From Neodontobutis hainanensis (taxonomy: Eukaryota > Chordata > Actinopteri > Gobiiformes > Odontobutidae): a stretch of DNA of 64,000 nucleotides. Below are positions 1-11,900 of this stretch, in pieces; the first letter of the stretch is position 1, and each line of letters starts with the position of its first letter. Below the pieces are notes generated by a model that did not search any database, was not told the DNA's origin, and worked only from the letters and a program-made list of their open reading frames with translations. The DNA is taken from assembly GCA_024349245.1 (NCBI GenBank), contig JALDNG010000475.1, positions 1-64,000 on the forward strand. Reading direction: 5' to 3'. A program made the position numbers and the translations under genes.

Positions 1-18
1 TAATTTGTTGTTCAGTAC

Positions 19-947
19 CTCCGATATAAAAAGGTATACTTTTTACAATCTATAAATACCTCTTGATGGGTTGTGCTCTCATCCAATTGAAAGGTTCTTC
101 GGCCCAATCCAGCTCTTAAATGAAGATGTTCATTGGGGCTCTTTTCATACTGCTTATCAAGGAGATAAAAACACACTTCAAGGGGTTTCATTTTCTTTTG
201 AGGTAGAAGGGGAGTTGTAGAAAGGCGCCTTTTCCCTCTGCCCTTCACAAAAATGCCTGGAAAGGATCTATGGATATAAGAAAAAATAATTATTGATATA
301 ATCCTTTTTTTTTTCATATTAGCATGTGTCAGATTAAAAGCATTTATACAGCTACAGCGCACATAAGATAACATTTTAACATATTTGTGCTCATAAAATA
401 CATCATGTATAAATATAAAATGACCTGGTCATTTCCATCTGCACAGATGGCCTTTCTGGCTGAAGGGCAGTGGCACCCTCACGCCTCTGTTCACTTTGAA
501 GAGAATATATATCCGTCAGAAACATTAATGGTACTGGTGGATATATTATAAATAATGCCAAATTACACACTAACCCCAATGACGCTGTACAGCTACTCTC
601 TGAAGTAAGTACTGAAAGCAGGTGCCTTACAGATTCCATGATTTCACCCTTACTAGCCTGTTAAAAAAAATGCAGCAAAAACATAAACATTACATTTATC
701 AAGGTTGGGGAGGTTGGGCTAAGTTATCGTTAATTTCACTGTTAGGGATAGTTTCGTTGACTAGCTAATGCTAACGCTAGCTGTGCTACCCTCAACCATT
801 ATAATGTCTATGGTGCCACAGCTACGTCTTCTACGGCAGCGAGGCTTAGTACTTAGTATTATAGTACTGTACACGTCCTTCTTGTGAGTTAGAATGAACA
901 AAACAATGCCAGTAATATAAACTTACCGACGAGCCACTGGACGCCAT
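19..947 (-). CDS. G2E3/HECT-like protein, first three coding exons (partial)
   Basis: Three in-phase exons read leftward: 927-947 (MASSGSS, then GTAAGT), 425-657 (after TTTTTTTAACAG) and 19-267 (after CCATAG, ending at GAG|GTACTG). Phases match at both joins, and the second join restores MTRSFPGIFVKGRGKRR. The third exon contains a GLGRRTFQLDE stretch. The RSFPGIF and GLGRRT segments resemble, from memory, the N-terminal half of the large teleost family annotated as G2/M phase-specific E3 ubiquitin ligase-like, whose catalytic HECT domain lies further downstream. That domain would be beyond the left edge and is not seen here. No frameshift is visible in these exons. The family is greatly expanded in fish, so this may be one of many copies or a transposon-carried gene. 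The exon structure is well supported; the family name is an inference. Confidence 0.6.
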
Positions 948-1015
948 GGCGAACGGTCAGCTTGCTTTTCGCGGCGGAATTTAAAGACTCGCGTCACGTG
1001 ACTGTCAGCTTGGAA
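948..1015 (-). promoter_or_regulatory. Putative promoter and 5' UTR of the G2E3/HECT-like gene
   Basis: Directly upstream of the ATG at 947 the sequence becomes locally CpG-rich, with GCGGCG and CGCGTCACGTGAC. It includes a TTTAAAT box near 980 and a CACGTG E-box near 994-999. This contrasts with the AT-rich surroundings and fits a small promoter. No transcription start can be assigned from sequence alone. Confidence 0.35.
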
Positions 1016-1099
1016 TTGTATTGGCTGGATGTAGTTTGATATGAGTCAGGATTGATTGCTCAGGCCTTATTTACCGGAAGTAAGTTCCATACATTTTTA

Positions 1100-1490
1100 A
1101 ACATTGAATTTTTGTACACTGAATTTTTTGTCACTGTATTTTTGTACACTAAATTTTAGACACTGTATTTTTGTACACTGAATTTCTGGACACTGTATTT
1201 TGCTACAAAATTATTATACAATGAATTTTTTTATCAGAATTCGATGCAAAAAATCCAGTTATGTAAATTTGGTGAAAAAAAAAGCTTTGTTTAAAAAGAC
1301 ACAAAATTACCTTCATAGACCGGTCTCCCCGGGTTTTAAAACATGTTTTGGGGACCGTTAAAAGGTTTTGACCAGAAAACCCAAGAGTGCGGGAGGAGGA
1401 GTAAGGGGTCAGCAGGTCAGTGATGTACTGGGGGACCTGTCCATGTAGAGCTCTAAAAGTCAAGACAAAAATTTGACTGGAAGCCAATGA
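1100..1490 (-). mobile_element. 3' end of an L2/CR1-type LINE with repeated tail
   Basis: The minus strand encodes a short C-terminal reverse-transcriptase-ORF segment with ALHGQVPQYITDLLTPYSSS and LLTVPKTCFKTRGDRS. This is the usual end of fish L2/CR1-type ORF2 proteins. It is followed (1,100-1,230) by an imperfect tandem repeat of ACACTGAATTTTTG/CACTGTATTTTTGT units that looks like the element's 3' tail. The rest of the LINE is absent, as expected for 5'-truncated insertions. Confidence 0.6.
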
Positions 1491-1612
1491 AGTGAGGATA
1501 AAAGGGAAAAAAGTTTAGGCAAGGGAAGGGATGGTTAAGGTTAAGACCGATTTATGCTTCTGCGTCGGGTGCGCGTAGTAGGTACGGCGTAGCATACGCG
1601 GTGACGTGTACG

Positions 1613-1672
1613 ATACGCCGTACCCTACGCCGTACCCTACGCCGTACCCTACGCCGTACCCTATGCCGTACC
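1613..1672. repeat. 12-bp minisatellite (GCCGTACCCTAC)n
   Basis: About five tandem copies of GCCGTACCCTAC, the fourth with a C-to-T change. They lie in a GC-rich stretch beginning ATTTATGCTTCTGCGTCGG, which resembles the outer part of fish Harbinger-type transposons. The array appears to be expanded from the element's own GGTACGGCGTA sequence. ORFs of repeating GYGV or RRRV here are artefacts of the repeat. Confidence 0.75.
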
Positions 1673-1832
1673 TCCTCCAAAATGTAACTATGCGTTGCGA
1701 CAACGCGGAACGCAAGATCTGTGATTGGTCGGCTTGGTAGTATCACGTTTCCTCCTACGCATTACCAGAATGATCTTCTGCACTCTGGACCGCCCGCCAT
1801 TTTTAAATTACAAAATTCAGTGATGAGCCGAC

Positions 1833-2445
1833 ATGGAAATAGACCAAGTGACCGAGCGATTAATTGAAGAAGTGAGGAAATACAGCCATCTCCAACGTGA
1901 GTTTAGATGTAGCGGAGTGCTTACAGAAAATACAAATGCAACAATTTGCAATGTATGAATATGCAGTTATAGCAATCTCTATATCTATGAATTAACAATG
2001 AATGCATCATCTTTTATGTATATCTTATACTATTTGCTATTTTTTTTTTCATAATCACAGGATGGGACTGATACCAGCTCAAACTCCACTGGTTTATCGG
2101 ATGTGAGACCTCCAGCCATCAGCGATGATGACCAATGACCAAGTGGTAAAGCCCCCATCACCAGTCATCTCTTCTGTCCCTGCAGCTATCTCTTCTGTAC
2201 CTGCAGGATCTCTTCCGTCCTCGCAGTCATCTCTTCTGTCCCCCAGTCCAAGAATGGCACAAAAAAGGAAGAGAAAAAGATGACTGGGTCCAAGTGCAGG
2301 TTGCTCGGTTGGAGGCTCAGTTGGAGGAACGGCGGGTGGAGCTCCACAGAGACTGTGTCAAGGCAATGATGAGAGCGACCGGTTTGGACAAACTGTTGCA
2401 GATATGCTGCGGAGGGTGCCGGAGGACCACAGAGCGCAGGCAATG
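1833..2445 (+). pseudogene. Broken MADF/Myb-like protein gene of a Harbinger-type transposon
   Basis: An ATG at 1,833 opens MEIDQVTERLIEEVRKYSHL and stops at a good donor (CAAC|GTGAGT at 1,897). A possible second exon starts after ATAATCACAG at 2,061 but hits a stop within about 26 codons. Near 2,280 a different frame gives a helical segment, QVARLEAQLEERRVELHRDC. The start resembles the MADF/trihelix DNA-binding protein that accompanies PIF/Harbinger transposases, and the end resembles its C-terminal coiled coil. The core of the domain is missing and frames do not connect. No DDE transposase is found nearby. The family assignment is an inference. Confidence 0.5.
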
Positions 2446-2618
2446 CACTGTATCTGCAGTTTGCACTTTTGCTTTTTTATTTATTGTTTGTTCACACCAA
2501 TTCATGCAGGTTATACTGTAGTTTGCATCATTTGTGAAGTTTCTCTTTTGCATCTATTTTTGATAATAATTGTAGATCATTGCACATTAATACATTGCAC
2601 TGTCATGCCCATATTTGT

Positions 2619-2963
2619 TAGCCTGGTTCTACCAGACTCTCGAACATTTCATTTGTACAGAGAGTCTGGCCTCGCTCCATTGACAAGCGTTTACTTCCTT
2701 GTATGCGGGAACTCTGTTGAAGTTTAAAACTATTGGATCTGCCCAGAGTCACTCAGGATCTGCCATAGCCAATCGCTAACGTGTGGTCGTGACATATGTC
2801 ATGCGCCAAAACCGACCGGAAACAACAAGTCACTCCCTCTGTTCGCTGATTGGTCCTACAAAAAATTGATTTCTGGAAACCTAAGAATATACAGCGATCC
2901 CAGACTAAGTACTAAAGCGAAATGAAATTGAGCGGAAGTACGTAGGAGGGCGGAGCCAGGCTA
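2619..2963. mobile_element. 345-bp MITE with 8-9 bp target duplication
   Basis: The element begins TAGCCTGG and ends CCAGGCTA, so its ends are inverted repeats. It is flanked by CATATTTGT at 2,610-2,618 and again at 2,964-2,972, a 9-bp match (8-bp duplication plus one shared base, or 9 bp). There is no coding capacity. An 8-bp duplication would fit a hAT-type non-autonomous element. It sits inside the decayed sequence downstream of the Harbinger-like gene. Confidence 0.7.
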
Positions 2964-4056
2964 CATATTTGTATGTAGTTTACACTTTTTATTTAAAAGA
3001 AATACTGCGGTTTTCAAAAATGTGTGAAGGTTATTGCAAAGAAACATTAACAAATAGTTGCACGTGTCTGTGTTTCCTCGTTTGCATCTATTTTTAATAC
3101 AATAATTTAATACAATTCAAGACCATTGCACCTGTTTTTAATATTTTTTACATCAAAAATTTTGTGTATATAGTTTGAACCAATTATGTTGGTTCTTGCT
3201 GTATGCATATTTTATGGTTAAGCCCAGAGGAAAATTTTACTGCTCAAAGCTTGCTTTTCTATAGCTCAGGAGACAAATTTGAGATTCTCATTTAAGCCTT
3301 ATTTTAATCTATATTTTGTCTAAAATGTTTCTCATATATTTCTCCTAAAATTCACTAGGAGCAATAGGTGAGACAGAATAATCAGAGGGAGTCATACCTG
3401 AGACTAAAAGGAGATGCCTTGCTAATCTCAATTCTGTGTTTTTAATGACTCCTTTATTTCTCCTTTGAAAAGGAAAATGAGCAATACTGGAGCTAATATG
3501 GAGCAATAATCCGAGTCTCTCGCTCACTCTCCCTCTCATTCAATCATATGACCATTTCCTCCTACCAGACTAGATTCTCCATTCTAAACACAGATCATTC
3601 ACCTCAGGACATCTTGATGGAACAAATAAAAAAAATGGACGGGAATGCTACTCTCTCTTCACTGCAGGACAGACAGAAGATCTATCCACAACCATCAGGC
3701 TTTAAAAATCTATAGCAAATGGCAGATTAGCTGATGTAATAAAGAAATAAATACATTTGAATTTAAATATTTATTTAAATCAAAATAACATTAACAAATT
3801 TAAAGACATTTTAAATACAGCAATAACTGTTTAAACATGGTCATTACAAAATATGAACTAAAATACTTTTTTTTGTGTAATTCTGTTTTTAAAACATTAA
3901 CAATTTTAACAATGTTATGAGCAGTGGCAGGCCAGGTTTACAACAATTCACAACAATAAACTTGAGTCCCGAACGCCAACATACATAATCTGAAAACAAG
4001 TACTTTTTGTGAACATTGTCATTTCAACAAATGTCTCTGTGTGCCACATCCAATAT

Positions 4057-7000
4057 TTACAGTGTTGTGGCCCTGATGCGACATTTGTTTATGAAGGCTT
4101 TCTTGACCTTACTTTTTTCAGCCGGTGTCCAACCATCCAGTGTACTACAGCGCATGACATAAGCTGCAAGAATAAAAGAAAAGAAAGCACGAATTACAGA
4201 TTGCATTGAGTAACTGCAGTTACCACAACAGTATTAACAACTTTTTTCATCCTGATACGACAAAATTCACATTGTAATATCTCTATTGATAACGCATAAG
4301 GAAATGCAGCAAAACTGTGAGGACAGTGAAACAATCATAACATTTAACGTAGTTATTTGATATATGGGTCCTACACCTCTTATTGGGTTCCCACACATTT
4401 TTTACCAATTAATTTACATGACTTTTTCCACAAATTGTTAACAACCACATGAGCAACATACTTAGAATTGCATTGACTTTGAACTTATCCAAGACTCTCT
4501 TCCCATCTGGCACCTTTCCGTGTTTCCCAAATGCCACAGCATTCTGGCACTCCTCTGCAGTAAAGTATTCATCAAAAAGAAGATGGAACAAGCGAAGGCA
4601 GTCCTTCTTTGCGGTTGCATGGATTGCAGCCAGGTGAGTCGAGGACAAGAAGAGGCCACTTCCTGGATATAGCTCCTGCTGCTGAGATCTGCCTTTTGGA
4701 GCCCAAACACCAGCCCGAGGTTGGATCTGTTCCACTTTGTCCAGGAAACTTCTGAATGCCTCGAGGTGCTCACCACCTGTGACACAAAAGATGTATTTTA
4801 CCTTACAGGGACACAGCAGCATTCATAAAGTAAAAAAAAAAAAAAAAAGACATTTTTTTAAAATCCAAAAGATTTCATGATTGGATAAGAGTTTTACCAA
4901 ATTGTTAAAAGTTTTTAAGATTTAGCTTAAGCATCAAATAACTTCCAATGTCCAAAGTAAGACAATTTAAGACAATGTAGTAGAACTAAAAACATAATTA
5001 CAATTTTATGTTGCACAATTTAATACACTAGATTATTACCCATGTTTTTTTTTATTTATTTTTTTTACACAACTCTTCTGAATAGATATTAGGTGTGTTA
5101 GAAAAAACTTTGAGAGAAAAAAAGAAGTGTTAAAAGAACAAGTAATTGCAACAGAGAGACAAAACATACTTATACCACAAAGCACCTCATGCATTTTGGC
5201 CTTTTCCTCCACTAATTTTTCCACCTCTGTCTTGCATGCTTCGCATGGCTTCCATGATCTGTCTTCTGCTGACTCAGGCAAAATGAAACATGGTTCTCTT
5301 TCTGGAATTGGATAATGATCGATGATTAAAGCATCTGCAGATGAGCTTGAAGTCTCATGTTCAGAGGTGCTTGTCTGGCTCTGGTCTCCAAGAACAGCAG
5401 GTTTTTGACTGTGCAACATTTTGAGGAAGCTTTCTTTGGCTGTAGGAGCTGGTGGCTGTCTTCGCTGATCCAAAACTGCCAAAACAGGCTGCTGTTGTGT
5501 TTGGTCTGAAGGTGTGGGTGCTGTGTGAGGCTGGTGATGCTTTGAATACTGCAAAAGGCTGTAATTGTGTGGAAGTGCAGACAAAGTAGTACGATACTGT
5601 TTGAGCGACTGTAATGGTGAATGCTGGTAATGTTGTGGCGTTTTTGGTGATGATTGGGAAACTGAAAGTTGGTACTGTGGCCAGGCAGTTGCATGCTGGT
5701 GCTGTGGCTGGACAGGTAGAAATGACTCTGGTACACTGGCCAGGTTGTTGGAGGCTGAATGACATTTTGGTCCACAGCATTTAGGTGATCCTGTGCAGAG
5801 GTGGACTGGCCTGCTTGAGGTAGGACTGGAAGGTTGTAGAATCTTTGTGCAGCTGCATCTCTTTTTTTCATGTCCTTCTTTGTCGCCTTCTTGGTATCCA
5901 CCTTTTTGTCAGCTGTTCCAATGAAGTCTACTGTAGCATTGTAGAACTTATTGTCAGACCATCTTGCAAGTACTTCTTCTCCTGGTGTCAGATCTCTAAA
6001 GCAAGCGATGGGTTTATCATCTTTGTTTAGTATATCACAGAGATTAAAAATCTTTGCTGTGTATCCATCTTCAAAGGTCAAAAATACAAAAAGTCCTGAA
6101 AATAAACACAAAGTAAACAAAAAGGAGATTGTGAGTAAATGTGCAAGCTAAAAATCAATCTTACTTAAACATGCTACTATATCTTTATTGTCTTATTTCT
6201 AACCCTCTTAGCAAAGCTTCCTCTTCACTTTAGACTTCAAATAGGATTAACTTTATTCTTTTAGCACTTTCAAATTAATTCGCTCCTGCAACTCTTTGAT
6301 TTATGCACTCTCCATTCTATTGTTTCAATGTTTTTAATCCCTTTCATTATGTAATTATCACAGATTTATTTGTTTATTTATTTATTTTACACATTGTCTA
6401 TTAAGAGTATGGTGCAGGAATACTTTTTTGTAAAGAACTTTGAGCTGCAATTCCTATACAAATTTTTATTTATTTTTTTGATGACGCGTCACGCATGCAC
6501 GGACGGTGGTGCGACACAGGTGGCTGGTGTTGCCAGGTTTGGTGTTTTTCCGCTACATATTAAGACCCGTTTGTGGTGTGTTTTAGCCGGGTTTTCGCCT
6601 AGAAGGCTCTATAGAAATCTGGCACCCTATTTAAAGACGTTAACCTGAGCGAGCGTGCTGTTCACAGACACCAGAATGAACGAGTTCACAGTAAAGTTCA
6701 TCAGGCAGTAATACAGCACGTTCGCCCAAAATATGAACGAGTTTATTAACTATCGTTCAATGAACGCGTTCAGGCACAACACTGATAGACATTCCATTAA
6801 AAACTCCTGTAGGCTATAATCAATATGTGTGCCTCAAGCTACCAATATACCGTATTTAAAAAGATTCCAGTAGTAAGAGACCAAATACTGATGAATATAT
6901 TGGTTAGTAAAGTGTCCAAAGTACGTTAAAAATTAACACTTAAACCAGTTTTAATACTTAACAAAATTAGCTAAGCCGTAGTATAATAAAATAACTCAAT

Positions 7001-7373
7001 TACCATCTTGGTTATCTCTGGGGGAGCTGGGGTCTGGTTCATACAAACTTATCTTTTTCGGAGGGTTTTGCGCTCTTCTGGGCAGTTTTGTATTAGCTCC
7101 TTCTGCACTCATTCTGTAAAAAAAAGCAAAAGTACAACACATTTAGCTAATTATTGGGGTCTCACTGCACGAGATCAAATTTTTCCAATCACATAATTTC
7201 TGTAACTTCAGGCTAACGTTGTAGCTAATGTTTAGCTACAAAATACGACCAGTTTCTTCAGAGAGTATCAGAACCAACACTCGCCATTTAAAATGCTCAA
7301 AAAAACATGTTGCTTACCTTCTTTTGAGTCCTGCAACTGTTTTTTCCTCCATTCCGACTGCTCGCAACTCCAT
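4057..7373 (-). CDS. BEN-domain protein, five exons, transposon-borne, one frame break
   Basis: Exons are 7318-7373, 7004-7113, 5176-6095, 4462-4776 and 4057-4163, each with consensus splice sites and matching phases, ending at TAA 4057-4059. The start is MELRAVGMEEKTVAGLKRR. Exon 3 opens with a segment containing GEEVLARWSDNKFYNATVDF, then a Q/S/P-rich linker and a short charged helix (CKTEVEKLVEEKAKMHEVL). Exon 4 is the BEN domain, with LYPGSGLFLSSTHLAAIHAT and LLFDEYFTAEECQ. BEN domains bind DNA or chromatin proteins, so a nuclear role is likely. Exon 3 is 920 nt, not a multiple of three, and its open frame changes somewhere between about 5,830 and 5,600. This is either an indel or an unseen intron. 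A product of about 500 aa is expected if the frame is whole. Confidence 0.72.
6575..6783. mobile_element. Fragment of a hAT-like non-autonomous element in a BEN-gene intron
   Basis: Read on the minus strand, this segment starts CAGTGTTGTGCCTGAACGCG followed by GTTCATTGAACG, a terminal sequence seen in fish hAT-type non-autonomous elements. Only this end is recognised. No partner terminus or target duplication was found on the left, so the limits are approximate. Confidence 0.35.
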
Positions 7374-7580
7374 ACGTTAACTAGCTCGCGCCTAAACCTC
7401 GTTGTTTCTGCAGCGCCAATGTGAATTAACCAATGACAATGCAGCATTTGTGACTGATGGCGCTCTCTTCGAATGCTGACGTTGGGGCTGCATCAAGGTT
7501 CAAGGTTCACAGTGTTTTGGCGCCAACTGAAGCTCAAAAAAAATAAAATAAAAAAAGGTGGCGGTGCAGCATCTATAAGC
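7374..7580. promoter_or_regulatory. Divergent promoter region between BEN gene and transposase gene
   Basis: This interval separates the minus-strand BEN start codon (7,373) from a likely non-coding first exon on the plus strand that ends at CTATAAGCG|GTGAGT near 7,580. A second possible untranslated exon lies at 8,085-8,164 (after CAACCACAG, before GTAAGTG). The interval is less AT-rich than its flanks. Its role as a shared promoter is inferred from gene orientation only. Confidence 0.35.
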
Positions 7581-8282
7581 GGTGAGTGGATACAGAGACT
7601 TTTTAATAATAGAATAAACTTACTTGTGTTTTCTTTGTAATTAAGCTTTGTAAATGTACTAGACATTATCTTTTAGTACTTGATTTTTTGTTTTTACATT
7701 TTAAAAAATCAAGTTTTAATTTTATTTCAATTAACATCTTACACGGCCATTATTTCAGTGTCATATACCGTAATTTTGTTTTCATTTACGACAATAACCT
7801 TATGAAACCCTAATAATGAAATGGTTAGTAAAATAAGTGATTTTCACATGCCAAGAGTTTTCACTTGTGCATTCTGTACCAGCTAATGAATGTTACAACT
7901 GCGATCATTTTCATTATGATCATAATTTAGTCAACTTTATGTTAATCATTTTCTATTTAATAGGAAAGGTTGCACGTGTGTATAATTATTCATTTAATGT
8001 AACCCTTTTCAGTCTGAATAAATGTAATATATTTTGTGCCCTTTTATGAACTATCTTGTACCTTTTTTTTTTTGTCAACCACAGGTTATTTTCCCTGCAG
8101 CCCCCGACACCAGTCAATATTGCTCTTCCATAGAGGTTACTGATAAATTCGATAGTGGGGGGGGGTAAGTGTAACACTATTTAACACTGTGTATTAGACT
8201 GCACTGTCTATACCACCATCATCAAAGAAGAGCATCATTTGTGTGTGTGTGTGTATGTGTTTATGATACAGTTGGAAATAGA

Positions 8283-8858
8283 ATGGCGCAGAAGTACAAC
8301 TCACGCTGGAGGAGAAAGGTGAAGAGCCAGCAAAATACTTGCAAAAGATACAGAAGAAAGGTTGGGAAATTTACATTTTATTGTTTTTATATTGTCATCT
8401 GCAGTGATTTATTATAAGCACGTTTACCCAAGTTCTGTATTTACGTACCATTTGAGGTGTTGGTACTTAACTTGCCACTTGATATTTCCACTCCACTACA
8501 TTTTAGTGAAAAATAATATTTTAATGTTTACTACCCTACATTAATCTGATAACTACCGGTATAGTTTCCATTTGTTTTACAGATTACATTACACTTCAGA
8601 GTCAAAAGAGCACATTTTTAGATTAATTTACATGAATGACTTAACTGATTCAGGTCAATAACAAATCTGATAATTGGCAAGGACATGATCAACCAACCCA
8701 TACATATAAATATAATGTAATTTACTTACACTTTTAAAACTGAAGAACATTTACTGTGATATCATTTACTTTAATACTTCTACTAAAGTCTTTTTCATGT
8801 GGGTAACTAGTCATATTTTAACAGCTTCCCTTTTAATGAAGTGTGTCTTTCAGGTAAT

Positions 8859-8942
<84 letters not shown>

Positions 8943-11900
8943 ATTTAGCTGCTTTTCTTTACTCTACATTTCCTCAGCTCCATTGGTTCTGACAATGTTC
9001 CTCAATAATTTTATATAACAATAAAATATTTGTTTGAAATGACAGTTTGGAATTATGTGGAATTATCAAAATATTAAGAACATGTCTGACCTATGTAGTA
9101 GTGTTCAACAGCACTACAAAGTACAGTTTTTTAAAATGTCCATCCAAGTAAATAATCATAATCACCTCTTTTAAACAGATCCAATAAAATTTTTATATAT
9201 ATATTTTTTTATAGCAGGATTTCCTACAGTATATACTGCATTGTTGTAACCTAGGTATGCATTATAAATCTGCATGTGAGTGTTAAATATGCTTAATTTA
9301 TTATCATTCTCGGTTTTCTGCAGGACATACAAGGACAGGAAAATAGAGGTAAAACATGTGCAAATATGTAAAATAACTAACTCCATTTCCTTCAGTCTCC
9401 ATGATGGCATGTAGTTTATATATTCTGTGGAAATCGCATGTTGCAAAGCTTAAAATTTTGATCGACTGGAGCGTTAATTCAAATAAAAGTTAATGTGTCC
9501 AATAACTGTTACTGATGTGAAACCTTCTAACCTTACTTGGGTTGTCAAGGGTTTACTGACAGCAGGTGATTATTATAACACTTTAATAGTCTAGTAATTA
9601 GTAATGTGTTTATAAGTATAATGAAAAATAAACCTGTTGAGACTAGTAAGCCATAAATTCACCTATCAAGTAAAAGCAAATTAATCAATTGATTATTTTT
9701 TTCTAGAAGCAACAAACTGGAGGTCAGATTGCAGCACCGAGCAAGTGCCCAGATCTGCTAATTTGGAAGATTCTTCAAACACAAATGTGTGTAACATCCA
9801 TTACGCCAACCATTCATCCCAGTGCTATGGACACACAAGTGAGATGCATCACTCTGGTCTTAATGTTGAATCAGAGCCTGAACAGCCTATTTACATGAAT
9901 ACATTTCCTGAGCACCAACCTGAATTTGTTGAAAAAGGGACTTTAGATGACAATGTGATATTTGATGAAGACTTTTCAATTGATGATGAACTATCATTTG
10001 AAGACAGTTTTGAGCTTAACCAAGAGAAGGGAACAGAACTCAAAGCTCTACAAACACTGTAGATCATCCACTGTACAGAAATGCACAAATTTCTGATGCA
10101 GAGAGTCTTCTCCTCATAATGACTTTTGCAAACAGACACAAAATAACAGGAAAAGCTCTCAGTGATTTGCTTACATTAATATCTCTGCATTGCCCCGCTG
10201 ATACACAGACTGAGTGTCTTAAAAATTTACACAAATTTAAACAGTTTTTGATGATCCCTCCTCTCTGCTTTTGCACACATATTGTAGCTCATGCTTCATG
10301 ATTGTTGAGAGTACAGACACCCAGTGTAAAACCTGTGAAGCCAATGTGTTGATGGAGGGGTCAACCTCCTATTTCATTGAGGTTCCCATTGAAGCACAAC
10401 TGAAGAGATTGTTTGCTCAGGAAGGTTTTGAAGAAAAACTTAAGTTCAGGTTTAATAGACATAAAAAGTGTCAAGACAGTATTGAAGAAATATATGACGG
10501 AAAAACCTATCAGAAATTAACTACTTGCAATGGGCCTCTCAGTGATTCCAGAAACATTTCGTTAATGTGGAACACAGACGGTATACCTATTTTTAAGTCT
10601 TCAAAGTTTTCTGTTTGGCCTTTTTATTGTGTCATAAACGAGTTAAATTTTGTTGAACGCACGAAACGAGAAAACATGATATTTGCAGGTGTTTGGTTTG
10701 GGGTATCAAAGCCATCAATGTTGACATTCCTCGAACCACTGTGTGGCACTCTGAACAAAATTGAAAGAGAAGGAATTTCTCTTCTGTTTGCAGGAGCTCC
10801 AGAACCTTTCATATGCAAAGCCTTTACCATTGCAGGAACCTGCGATTTGCCTGCAAAAGCTTTGGTACTTAATACTGTTCAATTCAATGGACATTTTGGG
10901 TGTCTAAAGTGTGAACAGCCAGGTCAAACAGTGAAGACTGGAGAGAGGTCATGTCCATGCCTTTCCTTTCCAGAAGACAGATCCAAAAGGCCCGCCTCGT
11001 ACTCACAAGGGGTTTGTAGATTATGCTAAGATTGCCTATGATTCCAACAGCTTTGTTCGTGGGGTGAAGGGACCTACGTTTCTCAGCAGACTAACAAGCT
11101 ATGACTTGGTCTTGGGCACAGGTATAGACTACATGCATTCTGTACTACTGGGAGTAATGCGTCTATTGATGTTTTTGTGGTTTTCCACAGAGTTCTCTCG
11201 ATGTGCATTCAGTATGGTCAGATCAATCAAAGAAGTTGACAAACGTCTGGAAGAAATAAGGCCACCATTTATGATTCGATTCCCTCGTTCTGTGTCTTCT
11301 CACAGGATGTTCTTTAAAGCATCTGAGTATCGGTCCATTTTGCTGTTTTTCGGGCCAGTTGTATTCCGGGGCATTCTTGCAGGACTGTACTACAACCATT
11401 TCCTGCTCCTCAGTGAAGCAATCTTTATTCTTCTGATGGAGTCAATAACCCCTGCTCAAATAGATCATGCTGAGAAACTACTCTGGAATTTCTGTTCTCA
11501 AATGAGTGGACTCTATGGTGAGCGATACATGACAGCCAATTTGCACTTACTTGTCCATTTAGCTGATAGTGTGAGAGCTCTTGGACCTCTGTGGACACAC
11601 TCTTGCTTTCACTTTGAAGACAAAAATGGGTACTTGCTCCGTCTTATACATGGAACCCAGAATATACCTGCCCAAATGGTAAATGCTGTAAAGACTATAC
11701 AATCTCTCCTAGCATCACACAAAACATAAAGCTGAACATAGTAACTACTGAGTTTTTGGCCAGAATGACAAATAGCAATAGTTATCAACCATGTAATGTT
11801 GTCAATATTGTGTCCATGTTAGGGGCATCATTTAATAGATGTCTTGAAACTGATGATATTTTTATTCTGGAACAGTTTCTTGGTCAGGCTTTACATAGTA

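Noticed and set aside
1515..1746. Minus-strand ORFs with repeating GYGV or RRRV peptides
   Set aside because: They are translations of the 12-bp minisatellite and carry no independent coding signal.
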